From positions 1-6,240 of the forward strand of contig DXSO01000105.1 of assembly GCA_019410445.1 (NCBI GenBank): a stretch of 6,240 bases of DNA. The letters are read 5' to 3'. Below are positions 1 through 6,162 of this stretch, piece by piece (the first letter of the stretch is position 1; every line of letters starts with the position of its first letter). The position numbers and the translations under genes were made by a program. The stretch comes from Sutterella sp. Lineage in GTDB: Bacteria; Pseudomonadota; Gammaproteobacteria; Burkholderiales; Burkholderiaceae_F. Under the pieces are notes generated by a model, which saw only the letters and a list, made by a program, of their open reading frames with translations, was not told the DNA's origin and did not search any database.

Positions 1-1542
1 TTCGGCGAAGGCTGCGAACAGCTTTCCTGCACGGGCAAGGCTACGATCTGCAACATGGGTGCGGAAGTCGGCGCCACGACCTCCGTCTTCCCGTTTGACG
101 ACTCGATGGTTCGCTATCTTGCCGCCACCGGTCGTCAAGCTGTGGCCGACATGGCCAAGAAGGTTTCGGCCGATCTGCACGCCGACAAGGAAGTGCTTGC
201 AAATCCCGCCAAGTACTACGACCTCGTCATTGAAATCAATCTGTCCGAACTCGAACCGCACATCAACGGTCCCTACTCTCCCGACGCTGCCATGCCGCTT
301 GCGAAGGTCGCCGACATCGTCAAGCAGAAGGGCTATCCGCAGGTTCTTGAAGTCGCTCTGATCGGCTCCTGCACGAACTCTTCCTACGAAGACTTCACGC
401 GCGCCGCTTCGATTGCCAAGCAGGCTCTTGACAACGGCATCAAGGTGAAGACTCCCCTGATGATTGTTCCGGGTTCGATGCGCATCTACAAAACGCTTGA
501 ACGCGACGGCATTCTCGACGTCTTTGAAAAACTCAACGCCACGGTTCTTGCCGCCGGCTGCGGTCCCTGCATCGGTCAGTGGAAGCGTACGATCGGCAAC
601 AAGGATCAGAAGAACTCCATCATCGAGTCCTTCAACCGCAACTTCAAGGGTCGCAACGACGGCAGCTCGCAGACGCACGCCTTCCTTGCTTCTCCTGAAA
701 TCGTGATGGCCATGGCAATCCAGGGCGACCTCACGTTCAATCCGCTCCAAGGCGCCTACTCGACCGCCAAGGGCACGACGGTCAAACTCAAGGCTCCCGA
801 AGGAACCGAACTGCCGGTCAAGGGTTTCGTAACCGACATCACGGACTGCGTACGCCCCGATTTTGCCAAGATTGAAATCAAGGTCAGCCCCAACGCCCAG
901 CGCATCAAGCTGCTTGAACCCTTCAAGGCTTGGGACGGCAAGGATTTCAAAGAACTGCCCATCCTCATCAAGGCCAAGGGCAAGTGCACGACCGACCATA
1001 TCAGTCCGGGGGGCAAGTGGCTTGCTTATCGCGGCAACATCGACCGCATCTCGGACAACCTGCTTGAACGCGCAGTCAACGGCTTTACCGATTCAGTGGG
1101 CAAGACGCTCAACTACGAAACGGGCACGTACGACACGCCCGCCAAGGTTGCCCGTTACTACAAGAATCACAACATTGACAGCGTGATCATCGGCGACGAC
1201 AACTACGGCGAAGGCTCCAGCCGCGAACACGCCGCCATGGAACCGCGTTATCTCGGCGTTCGCGTGGTGCTCACCAAGAGCCTGGCTCGTATCCATGAGT
1301 CCAACCTCAAGAAGCAGGGCATCCTCGCAATCACGTTCGTCAACCCGGCCGACTACGACAAAATCAAGGAAAAGGATCGCGTCTCGGTTCTGGGCCTTGC
1401 CGAACTTGCTCCGGGCAAGAACGTCACCGTCGAACTCACGCACGCCGACGGCTCCAAGGAACGTTTCGAGGCCAAGCACAGCTACAACGACAAGCAGATC
1501 GCTTGGTTCAAGGCTGGTTCTGCTCTGAACGCTCTGAAGTAA
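1..1542 (+). CDS. acn: Aconitate hydratase, mitochondrial type (5'-truncated by window edge)
   Basis: This is a [4Fe-4S] aconitase, which interconverts citrate and isocitrate via cis-aconitate in the cytoplasmic TCA cycle. The frame is open from base 1, so the ATG at 55 is internal; 513 residues are visible against about 755-780 in full-length relatives, and roughly the first 240 are off-window. Numbering codons from base 1, the cluster ligands are Cys124 (GSCTNSS), Cys187 and Cys190 (GCGPC). Their 63+3 spacing equals pig Cys358/421/424. Other active-site matches are Arg213 and Arg218 (pig 447/452), Asp332 in CTTDH (568), Arg344 (580), and Ser406-Ser407-Arg408 in GEGSSREH (642-644). The swivel domain occupies about residue 300 to the end, and the C-terminus QIAWFKAGSALN is nearly that of mitochondrial aconitase. 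All visible catalytic residues are intact, so the enzyme is probably active. It is monocistronic at its 3' end, with hairpins following. The symbol is generic; AcnA (IRP-like) and AcnB families fit less well. Confidence 0.96.
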   Translation, partial: FGEGCEQLSCTGKATICNMGAEVGATTSVFPFDDSMVRYLAATGRQAVADMAKKVSADLHADKEVLANPAKYYDLVIEINLSELEPHINGPYSPDAAMPLAKVADIVKQKGYPQVLEVALIGSCTNSSYEDFTRAASIAKQALDNGIKVKTPLMIVPGSMRIYKTLERDGILDVFEKLNATVLAAGCGPCIGQWKRTIGNKDQKNSIIESFNRNFKGRNDGSSQTHAFLASPEIVMAMAIQGDLTFNPLQGAYSTAKGTTVKLKAPEGTELPVKGFVTDITDCVRPDFAKIEIKVSPNAQRIKLLEPFKAWDGKDFKELPILIKAKGKCTTDHISPGGKWLAYRGNIDRISDNLLERAVNGFTDSVGKTLNYETGTYDTPAKVARYYKNHNIDSVIIGDDNYGEGSSREHAAMEPRYLGVRVVLTKSLARIHESNLKKQGILAITFVNPADYDKIKEKDRVSVLGLAELAPGKNVTVELTHADGSKERFEAKHSYNDKQIAWFKAGSALNALK

Positions 1543-1547
1543 AAAAA

Positions 1548-1600
1548 CTGAACGACTCGGGCACGGGTGATTTCTCCTCTCACTCGTCTCGAGTCGTCAG
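1548..1600 (+). other. Long 3'-UTR stem-loop directly after the aconitase stop
   Basis: The RNA can fold into a two-part stem starting five bases after the TAA. The lower arm pairs 1548-1550 with 1598-1600, has a bulged A at 1551, then pairs 1552-1559 (ACGACTCG) with 1590-1597 (CGAGTCGT) perfectly. After an internal loop (1560-1563 against 1587-1589), 1564-1570 pairs with 1580-1586 with one G-T wobble, leaving a nine-base pyrimidine-rich loop. No T-run follows, so it is not a classical terminator by itself. It may protect the aconitase mRNA 3' end from exonucleases or work with the terminator just downstream; that role is inference. Confidence 0.6.
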
Positions 1601-1622
1601 CTCATTCTCCTTCATTTGGGTT

Positions 1623-1655
1623 GCATTCAGTCTGACTCTGGACTGAATGCTTTTT
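1623..1655 (+). terminator. Rho-independent terminator of the aconitase gene
   Basis: A perfect 10-bp stem (GCATTCAGTC 1623-1632 with GACTGAATGC 1641-1650) encloses an eight-base loop and is followed at once by TTTTTCTTTT. There is no matching A-run on the 5' side, so it is directional and acts on plus-strand transcripts. It lies 80 bases past the aconitase stop, the only plus-strand gene that could use it. Confidence 0.9.
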
Positions 1656-1893
1656 CTTTTAATCAGCCTTAACACCTCGCTGACTCCTGCCTCAATCTAA
1701 CGGACAGTGCTCAATGGACTTTCGGTATTGAGCGAACGACCAAGAAAGTCTTTAATAAGTTGCTTGACGAGGACATGGCGAACTTCGATCTATCTGCACA
1801 ACACTGTCCCATCTCTTTCCTATCAGTATCATCGCTTTAGGATCCCCTTTCGCTACGCCACATCAGTTAACTCATTCACGCAACCGATACGAG
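1656..1893. other. Intergenic stretch with a start-less open frame and small inverted repeats
   Basis: I find no convincing gene here. On the plus strand a frame is open from 1673 to a TAG at 1838-1840 (55 codons). Its peptide has a protein-like stretch (QWTFGIERTTKKVFNKLL, then DEDMANFDLSAQH) but no ATG before codon 34 and no ribosome binding site, so it could be a decayed gene fragment. A second, longer frame with an ATG at 1707 overlaps it, runs through the terminator to 1940 and looks spurious (Ser/Arg/Thr-rich, no SD). GGACAGTG at 1702-1709 recurs inverted at 1802-1809, and GCTCAAT 1709-1715 pairs with ATTGAGC 1727-1733. No IS end or tRNA was recognised. A weak plus-strand promoter-like pair is TTGAGC 1728-1733 and TTTAAT 1751-1756 with a 17-base spacer. 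Confidence 0.4.
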
Positions 1894-1928
1894 AAAGCCC
1901 CAAAACTCATCAGAGCTTGGGGCTTTTT
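1894..1928. terminator. Hairpin terminator between the convergent genes, probably bidirectional
   Basis: AAAGCCCCAA (1894-1903) pairs perfectly with TTGGGGCTTT (1917-1926), and CTC 1906-1908 can pair with GAG 1913-1915 around an ATCA loop. On the plus strand the stem ends in a run of five T (1924-1928). On the minus strand the stem ends in TTT followed by CTC, a weaker U-tract. It lies 23 bases beyond the autotransporter stop codon on the minus strand, so it most likely ends that gene's transcript. It would also block plus-strand readthrough into the autotransporter. Confidence 0.8.
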
Positions 1929-1951
1929 GTAACGACCTAAAAATCAGTCGA

Positions 1952-4900
1952 TTAGAAAGCGTACTTCAGACCGATCTTGCCGCCGACTGACGACGAACCT
2001 TCCTTGCCGGCGCCCATGGAGAATGCAGCGCTGAGCAGGAGATTGTCGCGACCAGCAAACAGACCGAAGTCCATCTGAACCGGGTTCGTGTCAATAACGT
2101 CGGCTTCGGAACCGATCACGTCGATTTCCTTGTCGCCAAAGGTCGGAACATAGGCGATCTTGAAGCTCGGCGAGAGCATCCATCCGCTCTGCGTGGCGAA
2201 GTCACCCGCGGAGATGCGCATGGCAATCGGGATCTGTACGAGCGTCTGGTCCTGATCTTCGATGCGAACCGTGCCGACCTTCATTGCGTCAGTCGACAGT
2301 TGCGACACGCGCAGACCAATGCTCGGCACGAAGCTAAAGTCACCTGCCTTAAGTTCATACATGGCGCGGATGCCGGCCGAGTACATTTCCGTGTCCACGC
2401 TCTGGTTCAGAGCGGTCTGGTCGGAGGTGATGTCATTTTCACCCCAGACGTAGGCAAGTTCCGCACCGAGCTTGAAGGCGTCGGTCACGCTGTAGGTGCC
2501 GTAGAGCGACACGGCGTAGTTGTCGATGTCGTTCTTGATGCCCGACACGGAGCTACGCAGCGAACCCGTACCGTACTGCAGGGCGCCGCCCACAGTGAAC
2601 TGACCGATGGCCACATCTCCGCCGAAGGTTCCGTATCCCATATCAGCTTCGAATTCGGCACCGTGATCCATAGCGTCCATCTTGTAGTTTTCGCCAGCCA
2701 CATCAACCCAGAGGTTCATACCCGGCTTGAGTTCCTGACCAAAAGAAGTACGATCCGCAATGGTCGCAGCCAACACGCTGTCGGCACGACGGGTAACTGC
2801 CTGCAGGCCGAGAGAAGCGATCGACTTCAGACCGTTTTCGGTGTCGAGCTTATTGGTCACCGTTCCTGCATTGAGTGAACCGGAGATGAACGGGTTGTCG
2901 GTTACAACGGTACCGGTGAGATTTTCGCTATCAGCGAGAATAAATGTACCTTCGGCCGCATTGACGATGCCGAGATAGCTGCCTTCATTGAAGGTCACTT
3001 CACCAGTGATATACGCACCATCCTTAGCATTAGCCTGGTTGACGATGAGCATACCCTTGGACGCAACGGAAACGTCTCCCACAGAGACACCTGCAATTGA
3101 AGTAAGACTACCGTCCACCACAATGGCACCCTGTGAACCTGTCGCAGTATCAATGGAAATCGGCGCATCAAGGTAAACCATAGCCGTCACACCGTCCTTA
3201 CCCCAGCTCAAACCGTTTGCCTCAGCAATACAACCAAAAGCCGCATCGGCCACGGCACCAGCAGCACCAACACTGATGACGGAATTGCGACCAGCAACAA
3301 GTCCGGCAGTCAAGCCAGTAGTACCAACTTCACCGACATCCACGTGCGAAGCGCGATCCACAGTATTGAGCGAAGCATCAGCAGCCCAATCAGGATCTGC
3401 AAAAATAATGCCCTTAAAGCCTTCAATTGACTGAATCGACAACTCAGCTGCGGATTCAGCATTGCCGACATTAGCAACACCCAAGCCGGTAAGTTTCTCC
3501 AGCTCAAGCGTAGAACCTTCAGTGACGTTCAGTGCGGAAGTTTCGGCCTGAAGATCAATTCCATCAACGGTATAGGTACTCGCTCCCACCGCGTTGACCG
3601 TGGAGGACTCAGCAACATTCACCGTTGCATTAAGGACGCCGCCGTTAGAGACTGCCTTCGTGCCAAGGTTGAGTGTACCCTGAGACTGAACAGCTACTTC
3701 CAGATCCTCTTCACCAGTTGAGGTGATTAAGGCGTCGTCAGCACCAGTACCGACAAGAGTCAGTTCCTTGCCCTGGCCAGTAACAGTCACGCCGTTGGCA
3801 GTTCCCAAATTAATCGAAGCAACGCCAAGGCTTTCAGTACGGTTTCCGTCAGTACCGATAGTAAGGTCAGTGTCTCCGGTCGAAACCGTAGTGCCGGCAA
3901 GAATCGTATCACCGGAGACATTCGCAACATCGTTCAGTCCGAGATCAGTTTCTACATTACCTTCCTTGTCAACAATCTGCCCAAGCATAATGAGCTTGGC
4001 CCCCTCATTGACTTCGTTCAACGCAGTCTGTGCGTCGTTCGCGTAGTCAAGAACATACTGAGCATCGTTCAAAACAAGAGAACCGCCCGAGACAATTTCG
4101 ATCTTGTCCTTGCTGTATGCAAACTCTCCAGCCTCAGTACTCATGCCCGAGTCCGTAGCGGCCGCCTTTTTAAACACCTGACCAGAAGCGACTTCAAGGC
4201 CACCGCCCTTAATGGTGATCTTGCCAAGATTAACTTGGGCATCCTCAGCATGAGCACTATCGTCAAAGCTAAAGTCAGACAAGGCCAACGTACCGCCTTC
4301 AACTGTGATCACATTCTTAATGTCCCACTGCGAGTTGACCTCCATGCGGCCGGCACCAACAACCAAGTCGCCATAGTACTTATTGAGGGTACCGTTGATC
4401 ACCAGGGTACCAGCACCGGTCTTCGTGATTTGCGCATGTTTGCCGCCGTTGACCGGGTCCTTGTCTACCTGATTGGGGATGCTTGAGGCGATACTGTCAT
4501 CATCCTCATTGATCTGAGTGTTGCTTTGGCCAATTGTCAACGTTGCGCCGTCCGCAATATCAAATGCAGCAACCGAACCGCGGTCAAGGAACAGAAAACC
4601 GCCCGCCTGGGCTGTCGGAACATGGTAGCCAAAGGTATCAAAGGATTCCGCCGTACTGTCAGAGGAAACCGTATTACCCGCGTAGGTCATGTCCTGCGTG
4701 ATCTTGATGGTCAGATCCGCATCTCTATTCAAACCTGTACCGTCACCGTTTCCGGTGGAATAGTCAACAACGATTGCACCACCGTAAGCAGCTCCACCCT
4801 GCGTGTTGTCGGTCTTGTTGGCAACTGCGGAGTTATTAGTAAAACCTACGTCCGTCAGAACAATAGAGTTCCCCTTGATAAGCAACGCACCACCCATGGC

Positions 4901-6091
4901 TCCATCTTGGCACACGCCGCTTGAATTTCCATTGTAACCAGTCGAAACTGCCTTATTGTTCTTATACTCGCCACCCGTCTGCGTAAAGGTATCGGCATAG
5001 GAGTAAATGGCGCCACCAGCACCTGTTGCCTTTTTGCTATCGCCAATCTGACCGGCCACGTTGCCGTCAAATACGCTACCGCTCAGATCCAGTTTACCCG
5101 TCGAATCGTTAAAGAAAATGGCTGAACCATTAGAGCCAGACTGATTTTTGAAATCTGCGCTGGCATTAACCACGGTTCCGGTGGCATTTCTAACGGAGAT
5201 ACTTCCGTTAAAGGTGGCACCATCTTCAATCGTAATTGAGGTACTCTCAATCTGGTTGACTTTGGTCACCTTTTCGCCGTTTTCCTCAACCGACCATGTA
5301 TAGCCTTGAACAAGAATCTTACCGTTCGTCGTTGATCCACTGGCAAGCGTTACACTGTTACCCGTTGCAACTGAGGTTTCATTTTCCTCATAGACCATAA
5401 CAGCCGTCTGGTCCTGAGCATTGATGGTGCCACGGTTGGTAAAGACCCCAGTGTTACCACTCATCAAAACACCAACGCCGTTCGTGACTGAAATCGTACC
5501 GTCAGCCTCGTTGGTCGCTGTCGCATTGGCACCCGGAGTAGTACCCGATCCAGCGATACCGGTCGGCGCAACTTCCATACCCACACCGCCTTCGACGTTG
5601 ATCGCGCCACTGTTGACAAGCGTATTCTTGCCGGTAGAGCCGACCGTCATGCCGTAAGCATTAGTCACATTGATAGTGCCTTCATTGACAGCCTTGCCGC
5701 CATTGTCAGCCATCATGGCCTTGACACGATACGCAGGTGTTGCATTTTCCGTAGCAAGATTGGTTTCGATTGTCCCCTTGTTGGTATACACGGCACCTTC
5801 GCCAGTAGCCAAAAGGCCATAGGCACGAGTATTGTCCGTACCAGTAATCGTCATCTTCAGCGTATCGCCTTCAGCAAACACTTTTGCTTCAGCCGTACTG
5901 TCATAACCAGTATTATTGGAACTCTGTTCATAGGAATGCTCTACAGCCATTGCCGGAGCAGTCAGCACCATAGCAACCGCGGCAGCCACGACACTTTTGG
6001 TACTTGCCTTCTGCACGCTGCTCGTAATTTCGTTGACAACAGTCAGCGCCCCTCGAGCTTTATTGAAAACCACTTTAAAAGTTCGATTCAT
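1952..6091 (-). CDS. Large type Va autotransporter with ESPR signal, Pmp-like repeats and beta-barrel
   Basis: This complete 1379-residue surface protein is expected to cross the inner membrane by Sec and be inserted in the outer membrane by BAM. Residues 1-49 form an extended signal peptide: ESPR (MNRTFKVVFNKARG...), hydrophobic core SVVAAAVAMVL, cleavage probably after APAMA. Residues 101-235 carry five NxGTI repeats; about 314-500 carry GGA[IL]/FxxN motifs like chlamydial Pmp proteins; 555-604 resemble a passenger-associated transport repeat (KTGAGTLVINGTLN). Rung-like strands ending in GGxLxL continue to about 1090. Residues about 1101-1379 are the autotransporter beta-domain, ending GLKYAF with the terminal Phe of a BAM signal. 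The ATG at 6091 is chosen for its AAAGGAG 7 bases upstream and the ESPR directly after it. No protease catalytic motif was seen, so adhesion or aggregation is more likely than proteolysis (inference). Two cysteines (394, 954) are unusual for a passenger. The family is certain; the ligand is unknown. Confidence 0.96.
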   Translation of the reverse strand: MNRTFKVVFNKARGALTVVNEITSSVQKASTKSVVAAAVAMVLTAPAMAVEHSYEQSSNNTGYDSTAEAKVFAEGDTLKMTITGTDNTRAYGLLATGEGAVYTNKGTIETNLATENATPAYRVKAMMADNGGKAVNEGTINVTNAYGMTVGSTGKNTLVNSGAINVEGGVGMEVAPTGIAGSGTTPGANATATNEADGTISVTNGVGVLMSGNTGVFTNRGTINAQDQTAVMVYEENETSVATGNSVTLASGSTTNGKILVQGYTWSVEENGEKVTKVNQIESTSITIEDGATFNGSISVRNATGTVVNASADFKNQSGSNGSAIFFNDSTGKLDLSGSVFDGNVAGQIGDSKKATGAGGAIYSYADTFTQTGGEYKNNKAVSTGYNGNSSGVCQDGAMGGALLIKGNSIVLTDVGFTNNSAVANKTDNTQGGAAYGGAIVVDYSTGNGDGTGLNRDADLTIKITQDMTYAGNTVSSDSTAESFDTFGYHVPTAQAGGFLFLDRGSVAAFDIADGATLTIGQSNTQINEDDDSIASSIPNQVDKDPVNGGKHAQITKTGAGTLVINGTLNKYYGDLVVGAGRMEVNSQWDIKNVITVEGGTLALSDFSFDDSAHAEDAQVNLGKITIKGGGLEVASGQVFKKAAATDSGMSTEAGEFAYSKDKIEIVSGGSLVLNDAQYVLDYANDAQTALNEVNEGAKLIMLGQIVDKEGNVETDLGLNDVANVSGDTILAGTTVSTGDTDLTIGTDGNRTESLGVASINLGTANGVTVTGQGKELTLVGTGADDALITSTGEEDLEVAVQSQGTLNLGTKAVSNGGVLNATVNVAESSTVNAVGASTYTVDGIDLQAETSALNVTEGSTLELEKLTGLGVANVGNAESAAELSIQSIEGFKGIIFADPDWAADASLNTVDRASHVDVGEVGTTGLTAGLVAGRNSVISVGAAGAVADAAFGCIAEANGLSWGKDGVTAMVYLDAPISIDTATGSQGAIVVDGSLTSIAGVSVGDVSVASKGMLIVNQANAKDGAYITGEVTFNEGSYLGIVNAAEGTFILADSENLTGTVVTDNPFISGSLNAGTVTNKLDTENGLKSIASLGLQAVTRRADSVLAATIADRTSFGQELKPGMNLWVDVAGENYKMDAMDHGAEFEADMGYGTFGGDVAIGQFTVGGALQYGTGSLRSSVSGIKNDIDNYAVSLYGTYSVTDAFKLGAELAYVWGENDITSDQTALNQSVDTEMYSAGIRAMYELKAGDFSFVPSIGLRVSQLSTDAMKVGTVRIEDQDQTLVQIPIAMRISAGDFATQSGWMLSPSFKIAYVPTFGDKEIDVIGSEADVIDTNPVQMDFGLFAGRDNLLLSAAFSMGAGKEGSSSVGGKIGLKYAF
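1955..2791 (-). other. Autotransporter beta-barrel domain (C-terminal translocator)
   Basis: Codons about 1101-1379, the usual size for a 12-strand barrel with its linking helix. Alternating amphipathic strands are visible, for example FGGDVAIGQFTVGGALQYG (1156-1174), YAVSLYGTY (1192-1200), AFKLGAELAYVWGEND (1205-1220) and SFVPSIGLRVSQL (1253-1265). The last strand, KIGLKYAF, ends in Phe as BAM substrates do. The stretch RRADSVLAATIADR (1101-1114) probably forms the pore-plugging helix. Whether the passenger is cleaved from the barrel cannot be told. Confidence 0.92.
4280..4429 (-). other. PATR-like segment of the passenger
   Basis: Codons 555-604. ITKTGAGTLVINGTLN, then a Tyr-Gly turn, a VVGAGRMEV strand and ITVEGGTLAL closely follow the passenger-associated transport repeat (kTGxGtLxLxG...Y.G...V.aGtL). 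Related GG-turn strands recur at 625-640 (ITIKGGGLEV) and 664-679 (IEIVSGGSLVL), consistent with a continuing solenoid. PATR elements are reported to help passengers cross the outer membrane. Confidence 0.7.
4592..5152 (-). repeat. Pmp-like GGA[IL]/FxxN repeat section of the passenger
   Basis: Codons 314-500. Motifs alternate along the chain: FKNQ (314), GSAI (322), FDGN (341), GGAI (359), YKNN (376), GGAL (400), FTNN (417), GGAA/GGAI (432/437), YAGN (470), GGFL (497). Most GGA motifs precede an FxxN-type motif by 17-19 residues. This alternation is the signature of chlamydial polymorphic membrane proteins (Pfam Chlam_PMP), where both motifs support adhesion to host cells. The match here was made by eye; adhesion by this protein is inference. 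Confidence 0.75.
5387..5791 (-). repeat. Degenerate NxGTI repeats in the N-terminal passenger
   Basis: Codons 101-235. Five copies of a short motif recur: TNKGTI (103-108), VNEGTI (135-140), VNSGAI (159-164), TNEADGTI (193-200) and TNRGTI (218-223). Several are followed by a second strand ending in a YGMTV, VGMEV or VGVLM type sequence. Spacing is irregular, about 24-36 residues. The pattern suits successive rungs of a right-handed beta-solenoid, with N-x-G at turns (inference). The DNA copies are too diverged to recombine readily. Confidence 0.75.
5945..6091 (-). other. Extended signal peptide (ESPR plus Sec signal) of the autotransporter
   Basis: Codons 1-49. Residues 1-25 match the ESPR pattern of large type V proteins: MN at the start, the aromatic/basic FKVVFNKARG core, then a VVNE turn. 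A second basic stretch (KASTK) precedes a hydrophobic core at 33-44, and APAMA followed by V gives an AxA-type cleavage after residue 49. In studied proteins the ESPR slows Sec targeting so that long passengers do not misfold in the periplasm; that role is family knowledge. Confidence 0.9.
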
Positions 6092-6096
6092 TTCAT

Positions 6097-6105
6097 AACT
6101 CCTTT
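6097..6105 (-). promoter_or_regulatory. Shine-Dalgarno sequence of the autotransporter
   Basis: On the minus strand AAAGGAGTT is complementary to the 16S 3' end, with AGGAG (6099-6103) seven bases before the ATG at 6091. Another ATG at 6096-6094 lies only two bases from the SD and opens a two-codon frame (ATG AAA TGA), so it does not compete as a real start. This fixes the autotransporter start. Confidence 0.9.
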
Positions 6106-6109
6106 ACAA

Positions 6110-6132
6110 CTGCAGAATCTGCAGCCCCGGGG
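6110..6132 (-). promoter_or_regulatory. Two adjacent palindromes in the autotransporter leader
   Basis: Bases 6110-6124 form a perfect 15-bp odd palindrome on either strand (CTGCAGA, one base, TCTGCAG), and 6125-6132 is the palindrome CCCCGGGG. Both lie between the candidate promoter and the SD, the first ending four bases from the SD. They could be operator DNA, or the first could be a small RNA hairpin (CTGCA/TGCAG) that affects ribosome access. No regulator is identifiable from the sequence. Confidence 0.5.
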
Positions 6133-6133
6133 C

Positions 6134-6162
6134 AGTTTATTCCCCCCCCCCCTTCTTGTAAA
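6134..6162 (-). promoter_or_regulatory. Candidate sigma-70 promoter with a poly-G spacer
   Basis: On the minus strand TTTACA (6162-6157, five of six consensus -35 bases) and TAAACT (6139-6134, four of six -10 bases) are separated by exactly 17 bases, 11 of which are the G-run. Transcription would begin near 6127, giving a leader of about 36 bases. A rival -10, AATAAA at 6141-6136, would have a 15-base spacer. A perfect TTGACA farther upstream (6213-6208) has no acceptable -10 at 16-18 bases. The assignment is by inspection only. Confidence 0.5.
6142..6152 (-). repeat. Homopolymeric tract of 11 G (C on plus strand)
   Basis: Eleven uninterrupted C on the plus strand, 51 bases upstream of the autotransporter start, and the only long homopolymer of G or C in the window. 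Tracts of this length mutate by slipped-strand mispairing and are the standard phase-variation switch of surface genes in Neisseria, Campylobacter and others. Its place inside a promoter spacer suggests transcriptional tuning. The exact count may be affected by sequencing error. Confidence 0.85.

Noticed and set aside
55..1542. Aconitase starting at the ATG at 55
   Set aside because: The frame is open to base 1 and the 18 codons before the ATG continue aconitase homology (SCTGKATICN), so the ATG is internal and the gene is cut by the window edge.
1707..1940. 77-residue plus-strand ORF in the gap
   Set aside because: It has no SD and a biased composition, and it runs through the hairpin terminator at 1894-1928.
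2300..2878. 192-residue plus-strand ORF opposite the autotransporter barrel
   Set aside because: His/Val/Arg-rich antisense shadow of a GC-rich gene whose minus-strand reading is unambiguous; no SD or family features.
1952..6091. Serine-protease (SPATE/S8-like) autotransporter
   Set aside because: No GDSGS motif or subtilisin-type Asp/His/Ser blocks were seen; the passenger is repeat-rich solenoid throughout.
6088..6096. ATG AAA TGA mini-frame overlapping the autotransporter start
   Set aside because: Its ATG is only two bases from the SD and the frame is two codons long; probably incidental except as the end point of the hypothetical 10-G leader frame.
6110..6152. PstI/SmaI sites beside a G-run as a cloning or GC-tailing artefact
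   Set aside because: The flanks run continuously from upstream DNA into the SD and ATG of a coherent gene, with no vector sequence, so natural DNA is likelier; it remains worth confirming with reads.
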